A stretch of DNA of 45,764 bases, taken from contig QCDS01000008.1 of NCBI GenBank assembly GCA_003278685.1, forward strand, positions 1 through 45,764, read 5' to 3'. The translations under genes were made by a program, and so were the position numbers. Below are positions 8,766-19,755 of the stretch, in pieces; the first letter of the stretch is position 1, and each line of letters begins with the position of its first letter. The notes beneath the pieces are model-generated. The model was not told where the DNA came from and did no database searches. It saw only the letters and a program-made list of their open reading frames with translations. This stretch comes from Prochlorococcus sp. AG-355-K03. Lineage in GTDB: Bacteria > Cyanobacteriota > Cyanobacteriia > PCC-6307 > Cyanobiaceae.

Positions 8766-9335
8766 TTAACTTATTATTATATTTCTAATTTCTGTAAATT
8801 CTTTTCTATCCGCAGTTTTGCATAATTCAAAAATTATTGATTCAGTTGTTGTTAAGATCGCCCCACTCTGAGTCATTCTTTGTAATGCTATTTCATGATC
8901 TGCCCTATTTCGACTTCCCATGGAATCTGATATAAGAATAACTTCAAATCCTTTTTGTAAACAATCTAAGACTGTTTGTTGTATACAAATATGAGTTTCG
9001 ATCCCACAAACTATCAAATTATTAATTTTCTTATATTTAAGTTCTTTTAAAAAATCTTCTAATTTAGCTAGGCTAAATTCCATTTTTTCAAATTTTCTAA
9101 ATTTTGCTCTGGGTAATATTTCAGGTATCGTTACTCCCAATTTGAGAGGGTTCTGTTCAGATACAAATATGTTTTCTTCTAAAATTTGGTAAGCATTTAT
9201 TAGCTTTTTAATGTTTTTGATTATTGAATCTTTATTAAAAATTGGTCTTATTATTTTTTCCTGAATATCAATAATTATCAAGGCGTTTACTTTCGATGAT
9301 AATTTATCAGAAGAGATTTCTTGATCATTCATCAT
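8766..9335 (-). CDS. Isochorismatase-like cysteine hydrolase
   Basis: This 189-residue protein has the three catalytic positions of the family: Asp23 in ALIIIDIQ, Lys84 in KFEKMEFS and the nucleophile Cys117 in GIETHICIQQT. Conserved VILISDSMGSRN and MTQSGAILTTTES follow. Members hydrolyse amides or vinyl ethers (isochorismate, nicotinamide, ureidoacrylate and others); the substrate cannot be told here. It is closest in style to the YcaC/general hydrolase group. Two adjacent ATG codons (9335 and 9332) are possible starts. Confidence 0.88.
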   Translation of the reverse strand: MMNDQEISSDKLSSKVNALIIIDIQEKIIRPIFNKDSIIKNIKKLINAYQILEENIFVSEQNPLKLGVTIPEILPRAKFRKFEKMEFSLAKLEDFLKELKYKKINNLIVCGIETHICIQQTVLDCLQKGFEVILISDSMGSRNRADHEIALQRMTQSGAILTTTESIIFELCKTADRKEFTEIRNIIIS

Positions 9336-9451
9336 TTACATATAAAGATACATTTAACATAATGTTTTGAAGAACTTTAGTAAACATTTTAAGTAAATAA
9401 GTTGTTTTACTCTCATCTAGAGTTATTATTGAGAATAGCCAAGGGTTAATT

Positions 9452-9904
9452 TTGTCATTATCCTCTCAATACAAAGTCATCACATCTCCTCTAGGTGATG
9501 GATTACATAAAGATGGGAAGAGATTAACTCCTCAGAGGTTAAAGGTTCTTAATTTATTTGAAAATATTGGCTCTGGGAAGCATCTTAGTGCTGAAGAAGT
9601 TCATGAAAAGTTAGTTAAAACAAGCTCCAAAGTTTCACTAGCAACAATTTATAGAACTTTAAGACTTTTAGTACAAATGGGTTTGCTTCATGAATTAGAA
9701 CTCAGTGAGGGTGGACATAGATATGAATTGCTTAGTAACGACACACCGGATCATCATCATTTGATTTGCATTAGGTGTGGAAGAACAGAAGAATTCGAAA
9801 ATGATGAGGTTTTAGAAGCAGGCAAAGTTGCTGCAAAAGTTAATGGTTTTAAACTAATTGAATCCTCTTTAAATGTCAGAGCAATTTGTCCTAATTGCAT
9901 TTAG
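9452..9904 (+). CDS. fur: Fur-family metal-responsive transcriptional regulator
   Basis: This 150-residue protein has an N-terminal winged helix (KRLTPQRLKVLNLF ... SLATIYRTLRLLVQMGLLHEL) and a C-terminal dimerisation domain. The latter holds a His cluster (DHHHLICIRCGR) and a final CPNC, giving two C-x-x-C-type zinc sites. As Fur/Zur/PerR-type it would repress metal-uptake or oxidative genes with metal as co-repressor; which metal is not decidable by eye. The start is a TTG at 9452, chosen because the family's basic N-terminal arm begins soon after. Its neighbour is the convergent radical SAM gene, 6 bases away. Confidence 0.88.
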   Translation: MSLSSQYKVITSPLGDGLHKDGKRLTPQRLKVLNLFENIGSGKHLSAEEVHEKLVKTSSKVSLATIYRTLRLLVQMGLLHELELSEGGHRYELLSNDTPDHHHLICIRCGRTEEFENDEVLEAGKVAAKVNGFKLIESSLNVRAICPNCI

Positions 9905-9910
9905 CAAGTT

Positions 9911-10843
9911 TTAACTTAGAGTCCCTCCACAACTTGATCCTGCACCTGCAGTGCAAGCAAAACAATGTTCTTTTACAGCTACCCCGTAGTCAAAAGTAAA
10001 TGATTCATCCAACAGATCAAAAAGTGTCTTGGGTCCTTTAGTCTCTCTGAAATTTATCTGTTGGTTAAAGTCACAATCATAAATTTCTCCTAGCCAATTT
10101 ACGCTAATTGTCTTTTTACACATTAGATTTTCTAAATTTTTTTCATTAAAATTTTCTTTTAGTAATTTGTAATAAGTATTTAGTTTCCCTTCTCTTCTAA
10201 GAGATTCTTCATATCTATTTATTGGCATATTAGTTATTGTGTATAAATTATTAAAAACGATATTGTATTTTTCGAATAAAATTTTTTTATAATCCTTCTC
10301 CAATATTTCCTGAGAAGGAGGAAGAATTGGGCTTACAGGATTGTAAACAAGGTTTAACTGTAATCCATTTTCTTTCTTTCCATAGCCTAAATCATTAAGA
10401 ATTTTTATGGCATTAATACTTTTTTCAAAAACGCCAAAACCCCTTTGAAAATCAACATTATTTTTTTCATAACACGGTAGCGAAGCAGTAACTATCACTT
10501 TATTTTTTGCAAGAAATTGAGGTAGATCTTCATGACCTTCTTCAAAAAATATTGTCAAATTGCACCTATCAATAATATCAACTTTTTTTGTGTTCAAGCT
10601 GGTTATTAGGTTTTTAAATTTTGGGTGAAGTTCTGGCGCACCACCTGTAATATCTAAAGTCTTGATTTTGTATTTTTCAATTATCTTTGGAATAAGAGAT
10701 ATCATTTCATTGGACATCTTTTCAGTCCTTAGTGGACTCGAATTGACATGACAATGCTTACAAGCCTGATTGCATTTATAACCTATGTTAATTTGCAATG
10801 TTTCTATAGGTTCTTTATATATTGAGGGGAATTTTTCTTTCAT
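9911..10843 (-). CDS. arsS: Radical SAM enzyme ArsS (arsenosugar biosynthesis)
   Basis: This 310-residue protein has the radical SAM cluster CNQACKHC (C24, C28, C31) and a GGAPELHP SAM-binding motif. The C-terminal part carries further cysteines (MCKKTISVNWLGEIYDCDF and CFACTAGAGSSCGG), characteristic of ArsS with its DUF3641 extension. ArsS transfers an adenosyl-derived group to dimethylated arsenic in arsenosugar synthesis (family knowledge). ArsM, its usual partner, is not in the window. It lies tail-to-tail with the Fur-family gene, so shared regulation is not implied. Confidence 0.85.
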   Translation of the reverse strand: MKEKFPSIYKEPIETLQINIGYKCNQACKHCHVNSSPLRTEKMSNEMISLIPKIIEKYKIKTLDITGGAPELHPKFKNLITSLNTKKVDIIDRCNLTIFFEEGHEDLPQFLAKNKVIVTASLPCYEKNNVDFQRGFGVFEKSINAIKILNDLGYGKKENGLQLNLVYNPVSPILPPSQEILEKDYKKILFEKYNIVFNNLYTITNMPINRYEESLRREGKLNTYYKLLKENFNEKNLENLMCKKTISVNWLGEIYDCDFNQQINFRETKGPKTLFDLLDESFTFDYGVAVKEHCFACTAGAGSSCGGTLS

Positions 10844-10883
10844 GAATCTATTAATTATAAATTGTCATTCGAAAATAAAAAAG

Positions 10884-12104
10884 TCAACTATTTTTTTTAA
10901 AGTTTGATCTCTCATTAGCAAGTTCAATAAACCAACTTATGTATTCTTTGGGACCATTTTTAAAAACTAAGTCAAATTTTAAATTGTCATGAACATCACT
11001 GATCCCTAATAAACCAGTTTTTTTTGTAGAGGGTCTTTCAACTTCACCAGAGCTACTATCTACAAAAATTATTTTATTCTTAATCCCAAATTCATTACCT
11101 AACATTTGTATTAATTCTAGAAAAGACCTGTCACTTCCTCCTCTTGAATAACTTTTTTCATCTTTATTTTTTTTTGATGTGACTGTGTCACCAACTCCTA
11201 CAATCAAAGGCATATCTTCTTTTTGAATAGTTCTTTTGCATAAATCAATTTTTCCCGTAAAAGAATTTGGAGAGTTTCTAAAATTAAAATTTCTTCCAAA
11301 AGGAGCTTTACCAGTTTTATCCGCAATAAATTTATTTAAAAGAAATAAAACTCCAGAATCTTTAACTGCTCCTTTAATAAGTAATTGTATGTCTGTTGAT
11401 CCGATATCATCTTGAGAAGAAAGTTTAATTGTTTCTCTACCATTTTTATTACCTAAATTTGGTGAAATATGAAGGAAAAATGAGTTTTTGAGGCCTTCGG
11501 ATTCAGCTTTTAAAATGATTTCATTCATCATTTTTTCAAAACTAATTTGAATAAGCTTTCTTTTATCAGAATCTTCATGAACTAAATCAAATAGACTATT
11601 GAAATTAATCGTTGGCGAGAAGCGTGTTTCACATATTGATTTTACTGAGTGAAAATTGATATCCTCTTGGCTGAGTTCAGGAAAAATATTCTTAACTATA
11701 TAATTAAATTTTGGTCTTATTAAACTAGGTACTTTAGATAAAAAACTTAGTTCTTTTTCTAAGACTCCTTCAAAACTTATTTCACCATTACTGTCTTGAT
11801 ACTCTACTCCACAGGCAGCTAAACCTCTTAAATATAGTTTTTTGTTTTTAGGCTCAGTAGTGCTCCTTAAACTCCTCTCTATTATTCTGTTAACTCCTCT
11901 TGGACCTTCATGTTCCCCGCAAGTTAATACAAAGAATTCCTCGGCAAATTCTTTTACTGCATAGATATATTTTGATTCTAATTCTCTAGTCATTGGATCT
12001 TTAACTAAAGGGATACAAACTCCGTCAATGTCTTGAATAAATAATATATTTTTAGAAGAAATTAATTGTTTTTTTTCATTTAAATTACTTGCCATATATT
12101 CCAT
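10884..12104 (-). CDS. stpA: Glucosylglycerol 3-phosphatase-like protein (StpA)
   Basis: This 406-residue protein matches the cyanobacterial StpA pattern: LFIQDIDGVCIPLVKDPMTR near the N terminus, a HAD-like DxDG motif, then FFVLTCGEHEGPRGVNRIIE and a C-terminal GGSDRSFLELIQMLG. StpA dephosphorylates glucosylglycerol-phosphate, made by GgpS from ADP-glucose and glycerol 3-phosphate, to the compatible solute glucosylglycerol. No ggpS is in the window. ATG at 12104 or the in-frame ATG at 12095 could be the start. It is divergent from a GpsA-like dehydrogenase, which would fit glycerol 3-phosphate supply (inference). Confidence 0.78.
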   Translation of the reverse strand: MEYMASNLNEKKQLISSKNILFIQDIDGVCIPLVKDPMTRELESKYIYAVKEFAEEFFVLTCGEHEGPRGVNRIIERSLRSTTEPKNKKLYLRGLAACGVEYQDSNGEISFEGVLEKELSFLSKVPSLIRPKFNYIVKNIFPELSQEDINFHSVKSICETRFSPTINFNSLFDLVHEDSDKRKLIQISFEKMMNEIILKAESEGLKNSFFLHISPNLGNKNGRETIKLSSQDDIGSTDIQLLIKGAVKDSGVLFLLNKFIADKTGKAPFGRNFNFRNSPNSFTGKIDLCKRTIQKEDMPLIVGVGDTVTSKKNKDEKSYSRGGSDRSFLELIQMLGNEFGIKNKIIFVDSSSGEVERPSTKKTGLLGISDVHDNLKFDLVFKNGPKEYISWFIELANERSNFKKNS

Positions 12105-12267
12105 ATTTATAATTATTTTTTTTAATTTAGTTTACAATTTCTCAGAAATTATAAATTAAAAAACTCAATATTTTCAATAAATAATTTGCTATGGTCAAAA
12201 ATTGCTTTAATGTAGAAAAATGTTGGTATGGGTAAGAAATTAAAAAAATTATCAAGAGTTTCCAAAA

Positions 12268-13776
12268 ATGAAGAATAATTTCTTAGAAAACATCAAAGAT
12301 GAAAAATATTTTTATTCATTGATTGAAGATATAGAGAATGGCAAAGTTGGATTTTACAGTGTTGGTTTATATCCTGCATCACTAGCATACAACTGTGCTA
12401 TGCATGGAAAATCAAATAATATTCTCTTGGCTCCTAGAAAGGATAGGGATTTGTTAGGTGCTTTCTCAAATGATGTTATTTCTGATATGGATAATGAGAT
12501 TATTGAAAAGATTAAGAGAATGGGAAATTATTCTTCAGAGGGAAAAATAAAGTCTTTTGACCTAAAAGATCTTCTCTTGAAATGTGAGATAGTTATTCTT
12601 GCTTCAAATAGTAATCATATACAAGATGATGTTAAAAATGCTTTAGAACTCAGAAAAAATTTAAAAAGAGAAAATGTGGTTCTTGGCTGTTTAGTCGGTT
12701 CTTTTTGTATTGATAATAAAAATAAAAATCCTTTTATTCTTTGTAATAAATATCCAAATTTAGCTTTTTTTACAGGATTTCATCGTCACGGAGCTTTACG
12801 AAATCCTAATGATAGTTTTACTGCAAATTTCTGCCATCCTGATGCGCTAACAGCATTAATAGGAGCACGCATTTTGAATCAATTATCACCGAAAATTCAA
12901 GTTTCTCCTGGGGTTCATAATATTGAATGTCAATATATAAAATCAATGAAAAATATCTCATCAATATTTGCAGGTTTTGTAAATAACTTTCATTCCGATA
13001 AGCCAGGAATGCTGCCTTCCATTAATACGATTTTGTTAACTCAATGTTTAGATCAGGCCGCATCAGTATCAATAAACGTTAGAAAAGAAAATAAATTAGA
13101 GAATAAATATCTTTCATTAAAAGAACTTGGTTATGGTGAAGAAATAATTAGTGCAAGAGAAATAATTAATGATAAATTTTCTGAAAAAGGAGATTATACT
13201 TTTTCTCAATTAAATGCTGTTAAGGCTGATATCTTAGGGAGTATGACTCTACCAACTGAAGGAAAACCAACACGGAATTTTCAAGCAGGACAAGTTTTAT
13301 CTGATTTGCTTTCGCAACTCAACAGATGTCCAAAAGATGTCTCAGAATTTGTAAATTGGTGTAATAAATACTCTCTCAGTCAAGGAGGTTTAGAAGGTCT
13401 AAAATCTTTAAAATTTTGGCCAGACATTTATAAAGAATTCAAAATCAAAAATAACAATTGTTCAATGATTAATCTGATTTATTTATGCTTTAATGCTAAT
13501 TCAGAAGAAAAAAAAGAAATTTATAAGGTTTTAATTAGTTCAGAAGAAATCACTAATTTTTGCCAAGAATCTGTGAAATCTGAATTATCTTTCGAACTGA
13601 ATGAAAAATTAAAAGGAGATTATCTTTTTGATGATATTGAAAACTTTTATAAGAAATTATTTATTGACAAAGGGCAAAATGCCCTTAAAAGAAATAAATA
13701 TAGTAATCAAATTTCTAAAAAAAATCCTAGTTATATCAATGTATTGAAAATAATTAATAAATATTTTAATAATTGA
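12268..13776 (+). CDS. GpsA-like NAD(P)-dependent glycerol-3-phosphate dehydrogenase homologue
   Basis: This 502-residue protein begins with a Rossmann-like strand-turn-helix, VGFYSVGLYPASLAYNCAMHG, in which the usual GxGxxG is degenerate. A central block, CQYIKSMKNISSIFAGFVNN, resembles the substrate-binding Lys helix of GpsA. It is well over 100 residues longer than GpsA (about 330-340), with a long charged C-terminal extension, so it is a divergent relative and may have another substrate. Head-to-head with stpA across a 163-base gap. That gap contains two tiny ORFs of 14 and 16 codons, the second overlapping this start codon; I do not think they are genes. Confidence 0.6.
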   Translation: MKNNFLENIKDEKYFYSLIEDIENGKVGFYSVGLYPASLAYNCAMHGKSNNILLAPRKDRDLLGAFSNDVISDMDNEIIEKIKRMGNYSSEGKIKSFDLKDLLLKCEIVILASNSNHIQDDVKNALELRKNLKRENVVLGCLVGSFCIDNKNKNPFILCNKYPNLAFFTGFHRHGALRNPNDSFTANFCHPDALTALIGARILNQLSPKIQVSPGVHNIECQYIKSMKNISSIFAGFVNNFHSDKPGMLPSINTILLTQCLDQAASVSINVRKENKLENKYLSLKELGYGEEIISAREIINDKFSEKGDYTFSQLNAVKADILGSMTLPTEGKPTRNFQAGQVLSDLLSQLNRCPKDVSEFVNWCNKYSLSQGGLEGLKSLKFWPDIYKEFKIKNNNCSMINLIYLCFNANSEEKKEIYKVLISSEEITNFCQESVKSELSFELNEKLKGDYLFDDIENFYKKLFIDKGQNALKRNKYSNQISKKNPSYINVLKIINKYFNN

Positions 13777-13826
13777 TTATTTTTCTAATTTGCTAAAAAG
13801 TAAAGTTCTTAATTTATTTACTAATC

Positions 13827-14528
13827 TTGATTGCAGGGTTAGAATTATTATGGTTTAAAAGGTTTTTTTTGAAAAAGGAATTAACTCATCGTTCTCATGA
13901 ACTTAAAGCTCTTGGTTGGAATCAAGAAGATTTAACAAGATACGAAGATTTATGGGACTACAGTCAAAGATGGGGATTAATAAATTTAGAAAGAGAAGAT
14001 AGACAGTTTTTAAAGAAGGCAGAAAAGTTACTCCCAAAGATCCAAAATAAAAAGATATCCGTTAAAAAAAATATTGAAGAAAAATCTTATTATCTATGGT
14101 TAAATTTTTACCTTGATGAAATTACTATTTTTAGTAATTCTAATCTTCCAAAAAATAATTATGGTGTTTGGACACTCTTAATTGAAGAGGAAATAAAACT
14201 TCTTAAGGAATTACAACCAGTTATGGGTCTTCCAGATACTTTAAAAGCTAAGAATCTATTCGAAAATAGAAAAGAGCTTATAAATAAAGCTTTTAGCGAA
14301 TTTGATGCTAAAAGTAATGATAAGATTTTCAACTTTGATGAAGTTTTAAACAACTCTGAAAAAGATGTTGGTAAGAATTGGAAATCAATTACTGAAAAAG
14401 ATCCTGAGGCTAATAAAACTTTTCCAATAATTGAATCTGAAAATATTGAGAAACTCAGATCTGCGATAAAAGAGGATTTGAGTACATATATGAAAGAAAA
14501 TTACCCCTCATTAAAAAAGGATTTATAA
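13827..14528 (+). CDS. Conserved hypothetical protein
   Basis: I do not recognise a family. This soluble 233-residue protein is rich in Lys, Glu, Trp and Leu and looks largely helical. Its N-terminal half includes THRSHELKALGWNQEDLTRY and a WDYSQRWGLINLEREDRQFL segment. The middle part carries a Leu/Glu-rich helix (WTLLIEEEIKLLKELQPVMG). The start is TTG at 13827, 50 bases after the dehydrogenase stop on the same strand, so co-transcription is plausible. There is no signal peptide or long hydrophobic segment. Confidence 0.7.
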   Translation: MIAGLELLWFKRFFLKKELTHRSHELKALGWNQEDLTRYEDLWDYSQRWGLINLEREDRQFLKKAEKLLPKIQNKKISVKKNIEEKSYYLWLNFYLDEITIFSNSNLPKNNYGVWTLLIEEEIKLLKELQPVMGLPDTLKAKNLFENRKELINKAFSEFDAKSNDKIFNFDEVLNNSEKDVGKNWKSITEKDPEANKTFPIIESENIEKLRSAIKEDLSTYMKENYPSLKKDL

Positions 14529-14594
14529 ATATTTATCTTTTTTTTGTTTTTTTTTTGGACTTTTCTAAGTTAAATAGATAATAGGATTATTTAA

Positions 14595-15929
<1,335 letters not shown>

Positions 15930-15942
15930 GATAGGAGATTTA

Positions 15943-16833
15943 TTGGCTTTAATAATTCCTAGTAACTATCACAAGATTAGTGATGTTGAGAAAAATCATA
16001 TATCTTGGATCGAACCAGAATTGGCAAAAAGACAGGATATACGTCCTCTTAGGATTGGTATTTTAAATATCATGCCTCTAGGCAAGCAATATGAATTTAA
16101 CTTGCTACATCCACTTGGTTTATCTCCCCTTCAAATTGAGCCAGTTTGGATAAAGCTTAAAACTCACTCTTATAAAACATGGGATCTTAATCATCTGAAT
16201 AATCTATACATTACTTGGGAAGAAGCAAATAATCCAGAACCGTTAGATGGAATCATTATTACTGGAGCACCTATTGAACACCTAGCCTTTGAGGAGGTTA
16301 AGTATTGGGATGAATTTGTAAAAATTGTAAATGAAGCCAGAAATTTTTGTGCGAGTACTCTTGGATTATGTTGGGCTGGGTTTGCGCTGGCTTATTTGGC
16401 AGGAGTCGATAAAAAAGTTTTTGATAGGAAATTATTTGGGGTATTCCCTCTAAAAAGTCTTGTTCCTGGACACCCTTTGATGGGTACACAAGATGATGAA
16501 TTTATTTGTCCTCAAAGTAGATTTGCTGGATTACCAGATTTGGAAATGGAGAAAGCCCAAAAAGAAGGGAAATTGAATTTGTTGGCTTATGGAGAAAACG
16601 TTGGATATACAATATTTGAATCGAATGATCAAAAACAACTTATGCATTTAGGTCATCCTGAATATACAGTGCATAGAATTATTAGTGAAATTGAAAGAGA
16701 TAAAGAAAAGGGAGATGTTCCTCCTCCTAAAAATTTTGATCCAAATAGTTCAAAAACCGCTTGGAGGTCTCATAGGAATTTGCTTTTTCAACAATGGCTT
16801 TGGTTCTGTTATCAACAAGTTAGCCTTAATTAA
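15943..16833 (+). CDS. metA: Homoserine O-acyltransferase (MetA fold, predicted acetyl-specific)
   Basis: This 296-residue MetA-family enzyme carries the nucleophile Cys143 in STLGLCWAGFALAYL and a late HLGHPEYTVHR block with the catalytic His. The acyl-specificity position falls at Glu112 in ITGAPIEHLAF. Published work on this family shows Glu here selects acetyl-CoA and Gly selects succinyl-CoA, so this is predicted to make O-acetylhomoserine despite its metA name. That fits the adjacent metY, which uses O-acetylhomoserine. The start is TTG at 15943, 13 bases after metY. It lies 4 bases from the end of the convergent SulP gene. Confidence 0.92.
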   Translation: MALIIPSNYHKISDVEKNHISWIEPELAKRQDIRPLRIGILNIMPLGKQYEFNLLHPLGLSPLQIEPVWIKLKTHSYKTWDLNHLNNLYITWEEANNPEPLDGIIITGAPIEHLAFEEVKYWDEFVKIVNEARNFCASTLGLCWAGFALAYLAGVDKKVFDRKLFGVFPLKSLVPGHPLMGTQDDEFICPQSRFAGLPDLEMEKAQKEGKLNLLAYGENVGYTIFESNDQKQLMHLGHPEYTVHRIISEIERDKEKGDVPPPKNFDPNSSKTAWRSHRNLLFQQWLWFCYQQVSLN

Positions 16834-16837
16834 CCTT

Positions 16838-18403
16838 TTAATGAGCGTTTTCCATACCACCTAGTCTTTCAAATAAGTTAAGACTTTCTTTATTTAATCC
16901 TACAATTTCAACTTTAGAACCACCATTCTGGAACTTTCTAATAATTTGCTCAAGAGCTACAACGCCACTTTGATCCCAAATATGAGCTAAAGACATATCA
17001 ATTACAATATTTTCTGGATGTTCATGAATATCAAATCCTTGTAAGAAATAAATTTTACTTACAAAAAATAATTGTCCTTTTACTTTGTAGGTAGTTAAAT
17101 TATTTTCTTTAGCTCTTGAGACAGTTATAACTTTTGCGACTTTTCTGCTGAAAAGGATTGCAGCTAATGCAACTCCAGCAATAACTCCAAGTGCAAGATT
17201 ATGAGGTTTTGTCAGCATTGTAACCGCAAAAGTCATAAGCATTACTGCAGTATCACTTTTAGGTATCTTTCTAATATTTTTTAATCCATTTATATCTGCT
17301 GTACTTATCGCAATCGTTATCATGATTGCTACTAAAGCAGCCATTGGTATTGCTCCAATCCAAGACTTCAAGAGGATAATCATAATTAGTAGAGATATAC
17401 CTGAGGAGAGAGTTGATAATCTAGATTTACCACCATTTTCAGTATTCATAACAGATTGCCCAACTAAGGCACATCCTGCCATTCCACCAAATAAGGATGC
17501 CACAATATTTGCGATTCCCTGTCCTCTTGCTTCTTTATTTTTATTAGAACTTGTATCAGTTACATCGTCTAAAATGTCTTGAGTTAAAAAGGTTTCCATT
17601 AAACCCACGAGAGATATTGCAAGTGAAGTAGGTAAAATAATTCCTAATGTTTCAAGATTAAAAGGTACTTTCCCATTTGCTATTGATCCAAAAGGAAGAG
17701 AAATACTAGGTAATCCATCAGGTAATTTACCCAAATCGCTAACTGTTGGGACATCAAGATTCAAGAATATGCTTATGAGAGTAATTACTACTATCGCGAT
17801 AAGTTGAGATGGGACTACTTTTGTGATTTTTGGAAGCCCATAGATAATTATTAATCCTAGGATTACAAGAATCCAAACTACTGGGATCTGAGAGTTAACT
17901 GGATACTGAATCAAAGTTTGTTCAATTAATCCTTTTGATTCTTTAATACCTATTCCTAACTGAGGTAGCTGCGCCTGAAATATTAAAAGCGCCAGTGCAT
18001 TTACAAATCCACTTAATACTCCTGTTGGCACGAATCGCATTTGGTAGGCAAGTCTTAAATATCCCCAAATAATTTGGAAAATTCCAGTTAATATTCCAGC
18101 TGCGATTAGATATGGGACTCCTAATCCAGGAGCTTGTGATTCTCCATAAGCAACAAGTCCAGTCATCAAAAGAGCTGTTGAACCTGTAGCTGAAGTGATC
18201 ATCCCTCTTCTTCCTCCAACAATCGCAATTGTTATAGATAAGCAAAATGCACCAAAAAGGCCAACTTTAGGATCTACACCAGCTATACCTGAAAAAGCAA
18301 TTGCTTCTGGGATCATTGCAAAAGCAACAACTAAGCCTGAGAGAATATTCGACTTTGGATCATCTAGCCAATTTTTAGATAAATATCTTGAGAAATTTGA
18401 CAT
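16838..18403 (-). CDS. SulP-family anion transporter with STAS domain
   Basis: This 521-residue protein has about 10-14 membrane segments starting with GLVVAFAMIPEAIAFSGIAGVDP, the SulP signature, and a cytosolic STAS domain over the last ~90 residues (VIDMSLAHIWDQSGVVALEQI). In marine cyanobacteria such proteins are annotated as sulfate permeases or BicA-like Na+/bicarbonate carriers. The neighbourhood of metY-metA weakly favours sulfate; sequence alone does not settle it. STAS is truncated relative to some SulP proteins but looks complete. Confidence 0.88.
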   Translation of the reverse strand: MSNFSRYLSKNWLDDPKSNILSGLVVAFAMIPEAIAFSGIAGVDPKVGLFGAFCLSITIAIVGGRRGMITSATGSTALLMTGLVAYGESQAPGLGVPYLIAAGILTGIFQIIWGYLRLAYQMRFVPTGVLSGFVNALALLIFQAQLPQLGIGIKESKGLIEQTLIQYPVNSQIPVVWILVILGLIIIYGLPKITKVVPSQLIAIVVITLISIFLNLDVPTVSDLGKLPDGLPSISLPFGSIANGKVPFNLETLGIILPTSLAISLVGLMETFLTQDILDDVTDTSSNKNKEARGQGIANIVASLFGGMAGCALVGQSVMNTENGGKSRLSTLSSGISLLIMIILLKSWIGAIPMAALVAIMITIAISTADINGLKNIRKIPKSDTAVMLMTFAVTMLTKPHNLALGVIAGVALAAILFSRKVAKVITVSRAKENNLTTYKVKGQLFFVSKIYFLQGFDIHEHPENIVIDMSLAHIWDQSGVVALEQIIRKFQNGGSKVEIVGLNKESLNLFERLGGMENAH

Positions 18404-18433
18404 TTTAAGTTTATTTATAATTAAGAAGTTACC

Positions 18434-19714
18434 TCATAAAGGAGGCAAAATACCTTGTGGGTCAAAAATATTCTTTAAAGTTTTTAATTCATTCATTCTA
18501 TCTCCAAAGGCTAATGAAATTTCTTCATCATGAGAATTCAAATGATTATGCAATTGGGCTAAGTGAATATTTGGATAAAACTTTTTTAGCTTGCTCCACG
18601 ATTTATAAATCCATTCCAAAGCGACTTTTTTTTCTTGAAGATCATTTTTTTTCCATGATGCATATATCCAAGGTTTCCAAGTGCTTTTTCTATGAACAAA
18701 AAAGCTTGAGCCATGATTTAAATTTTTAGTTTTGCAACCTAATTGTTGAGAAGCAATGTAACAGGAATTATTAGGTTTATTATTCATCATTTCATCCAAA
18801 CATTTTATGAAAATTGGGATATCATTTTTTAAATCTTCTCCAAGAAGACTAATTACCTCAGAATGGTTATTTGCATTCAGCTCATATAAATTCAATTCCT
18901 TAGGGAAGAAATTTATTTTGTTAAAGTTTTCATAAAATTGTTTCTCTAGAGTAGGGAATTTGTCTAGAAGCATTAGGCATTCTTCAGTTCTTTTATCCTC
19001 TAAATTATTTTTGAGTTCAGCAAAAATATATATGTAAATTTTTTGGGCATAAATCCATTGAAGACTAATATTTTCTGGAAATTCCTCTGATAGTTTTATT
19101 ATTTCTGTAAGTTCATTTAGATTTGCAAATCCTTCAATAACCTTAATTGAATTAGATTGGATAGTCTTAAGTTCTATTTCGGTAATAATTGAAAAGAAGG
19201 GTGCTGCGCCTTTAATTCCTTCCCAAATTAATTGTTCTTCCGTATTTATTTGATTTTTTTTTAAAGAAATAAATGTGCCATTACCCAAGAAACCTTTTAT
19301 TGATTCAATATTATCAATTGCTAATCCGTAGGTTCTACTTAGCGGGCTTACTCCACCAGTAAGTATATAGCCTGCTCCAGGAAGTTTAGAAAGTCCGATT
19401 GGAAAACTTCGATTATATTTTTGTAAATGATTTAATAGATCCCCCATTATTACACCACCTCCAATTGTTACTAAATTGGTTTTTCTATCTAGATGAATTT
19501 TGCTGTAATTTTTTCTTAGATCAAGAGTTGTAAAACCATTTTTTGCACAGCTAGAAGTTGTACCTCCACTACACACGCAAAGGTGCTCGAATTTTTCGTA
19601 AGAATAGTTATCCTCATTAAATAAGGATTCATCTACGTCATATATTAATTTCTTTAATTTTGCATCCTTTGAGTTGATATTTGGAACTTCAAGCAAGTTA
19701 TTATTATTTTTCAC
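18434..19714 (-). CDS. FAD-linked oxidase (PCMH-type flavoprotein)
   Basis: This 426-residue protein has an N-terminal FAD-binding PCMH-type domain (about residues 45-215) with CVCSGGTTSSCAKNGFTTLDL, LVTIGGGVIMGDLLNHL and the LPGAGYILTGGVSPLSRTYG loop. A C-terminal substrate domain ends in DRMNELKTLKNIFDPQGILPPL, where the DPxGIL tail is typical of berberine-bridge/FAD_binding_4 oxidases. Substrate unknown. It has no signal peptide and is probably cytosolic. It starts 30 bases upstream of the SulP gene on the same strand, and may be co-transcribed. Divergent from cbiX across about 41 bases. Confidence 0.82.
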   Translation of the reverse strand: MKNNNNLLEVPNINSKDAKLKKLIYDVDESLFNEDNYSYEKFEHLCVCSGGTTSSCAKNGFTTLDLRKNYSKIHLDRKTNLVTIGGGVIMGDLLNHLQKYNRSFPIGLSKLPGAGYILTGGVSPLSRTYGLAIDNIESIKGFLGNGTFISLKKNQINTEEQLIWEGIKGAAPFFSIITEIELKTIQSNSIKVIEGFANLNELTEIIKLSEEFPENISLQWIYAQKIYIYIFAELKNNLEDKRTEECLMLLDKFPTLEKQFYENFNKINFFPKELNLYELNANNHSEVISLLGEDLKNDIPIFIKCLDEMMNNKPNNSCYIASQQLGCKTKNLNHGSSFFVHRKSTWKPWIYASWKKNDLQEKKVALEWIYKSWSKLKKFYPNIHLAQLHNHLNSHDEEISLAFGDRMNELKTLKNIFDPQGILPPL

Positions 19715-19755
19715 TACATGATATTGTTCTTTACTATTATGGTATAAGTAATAAT

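Noticed and set aside
12190..12290. Two tiny ORFs (14 and 16 codons) before the GpsA-like gene
   Set aside because: They lack a ribosome-binding context and could occur by chance in A+T-rich sequence; no leader-peptide logic such as repeated codons.
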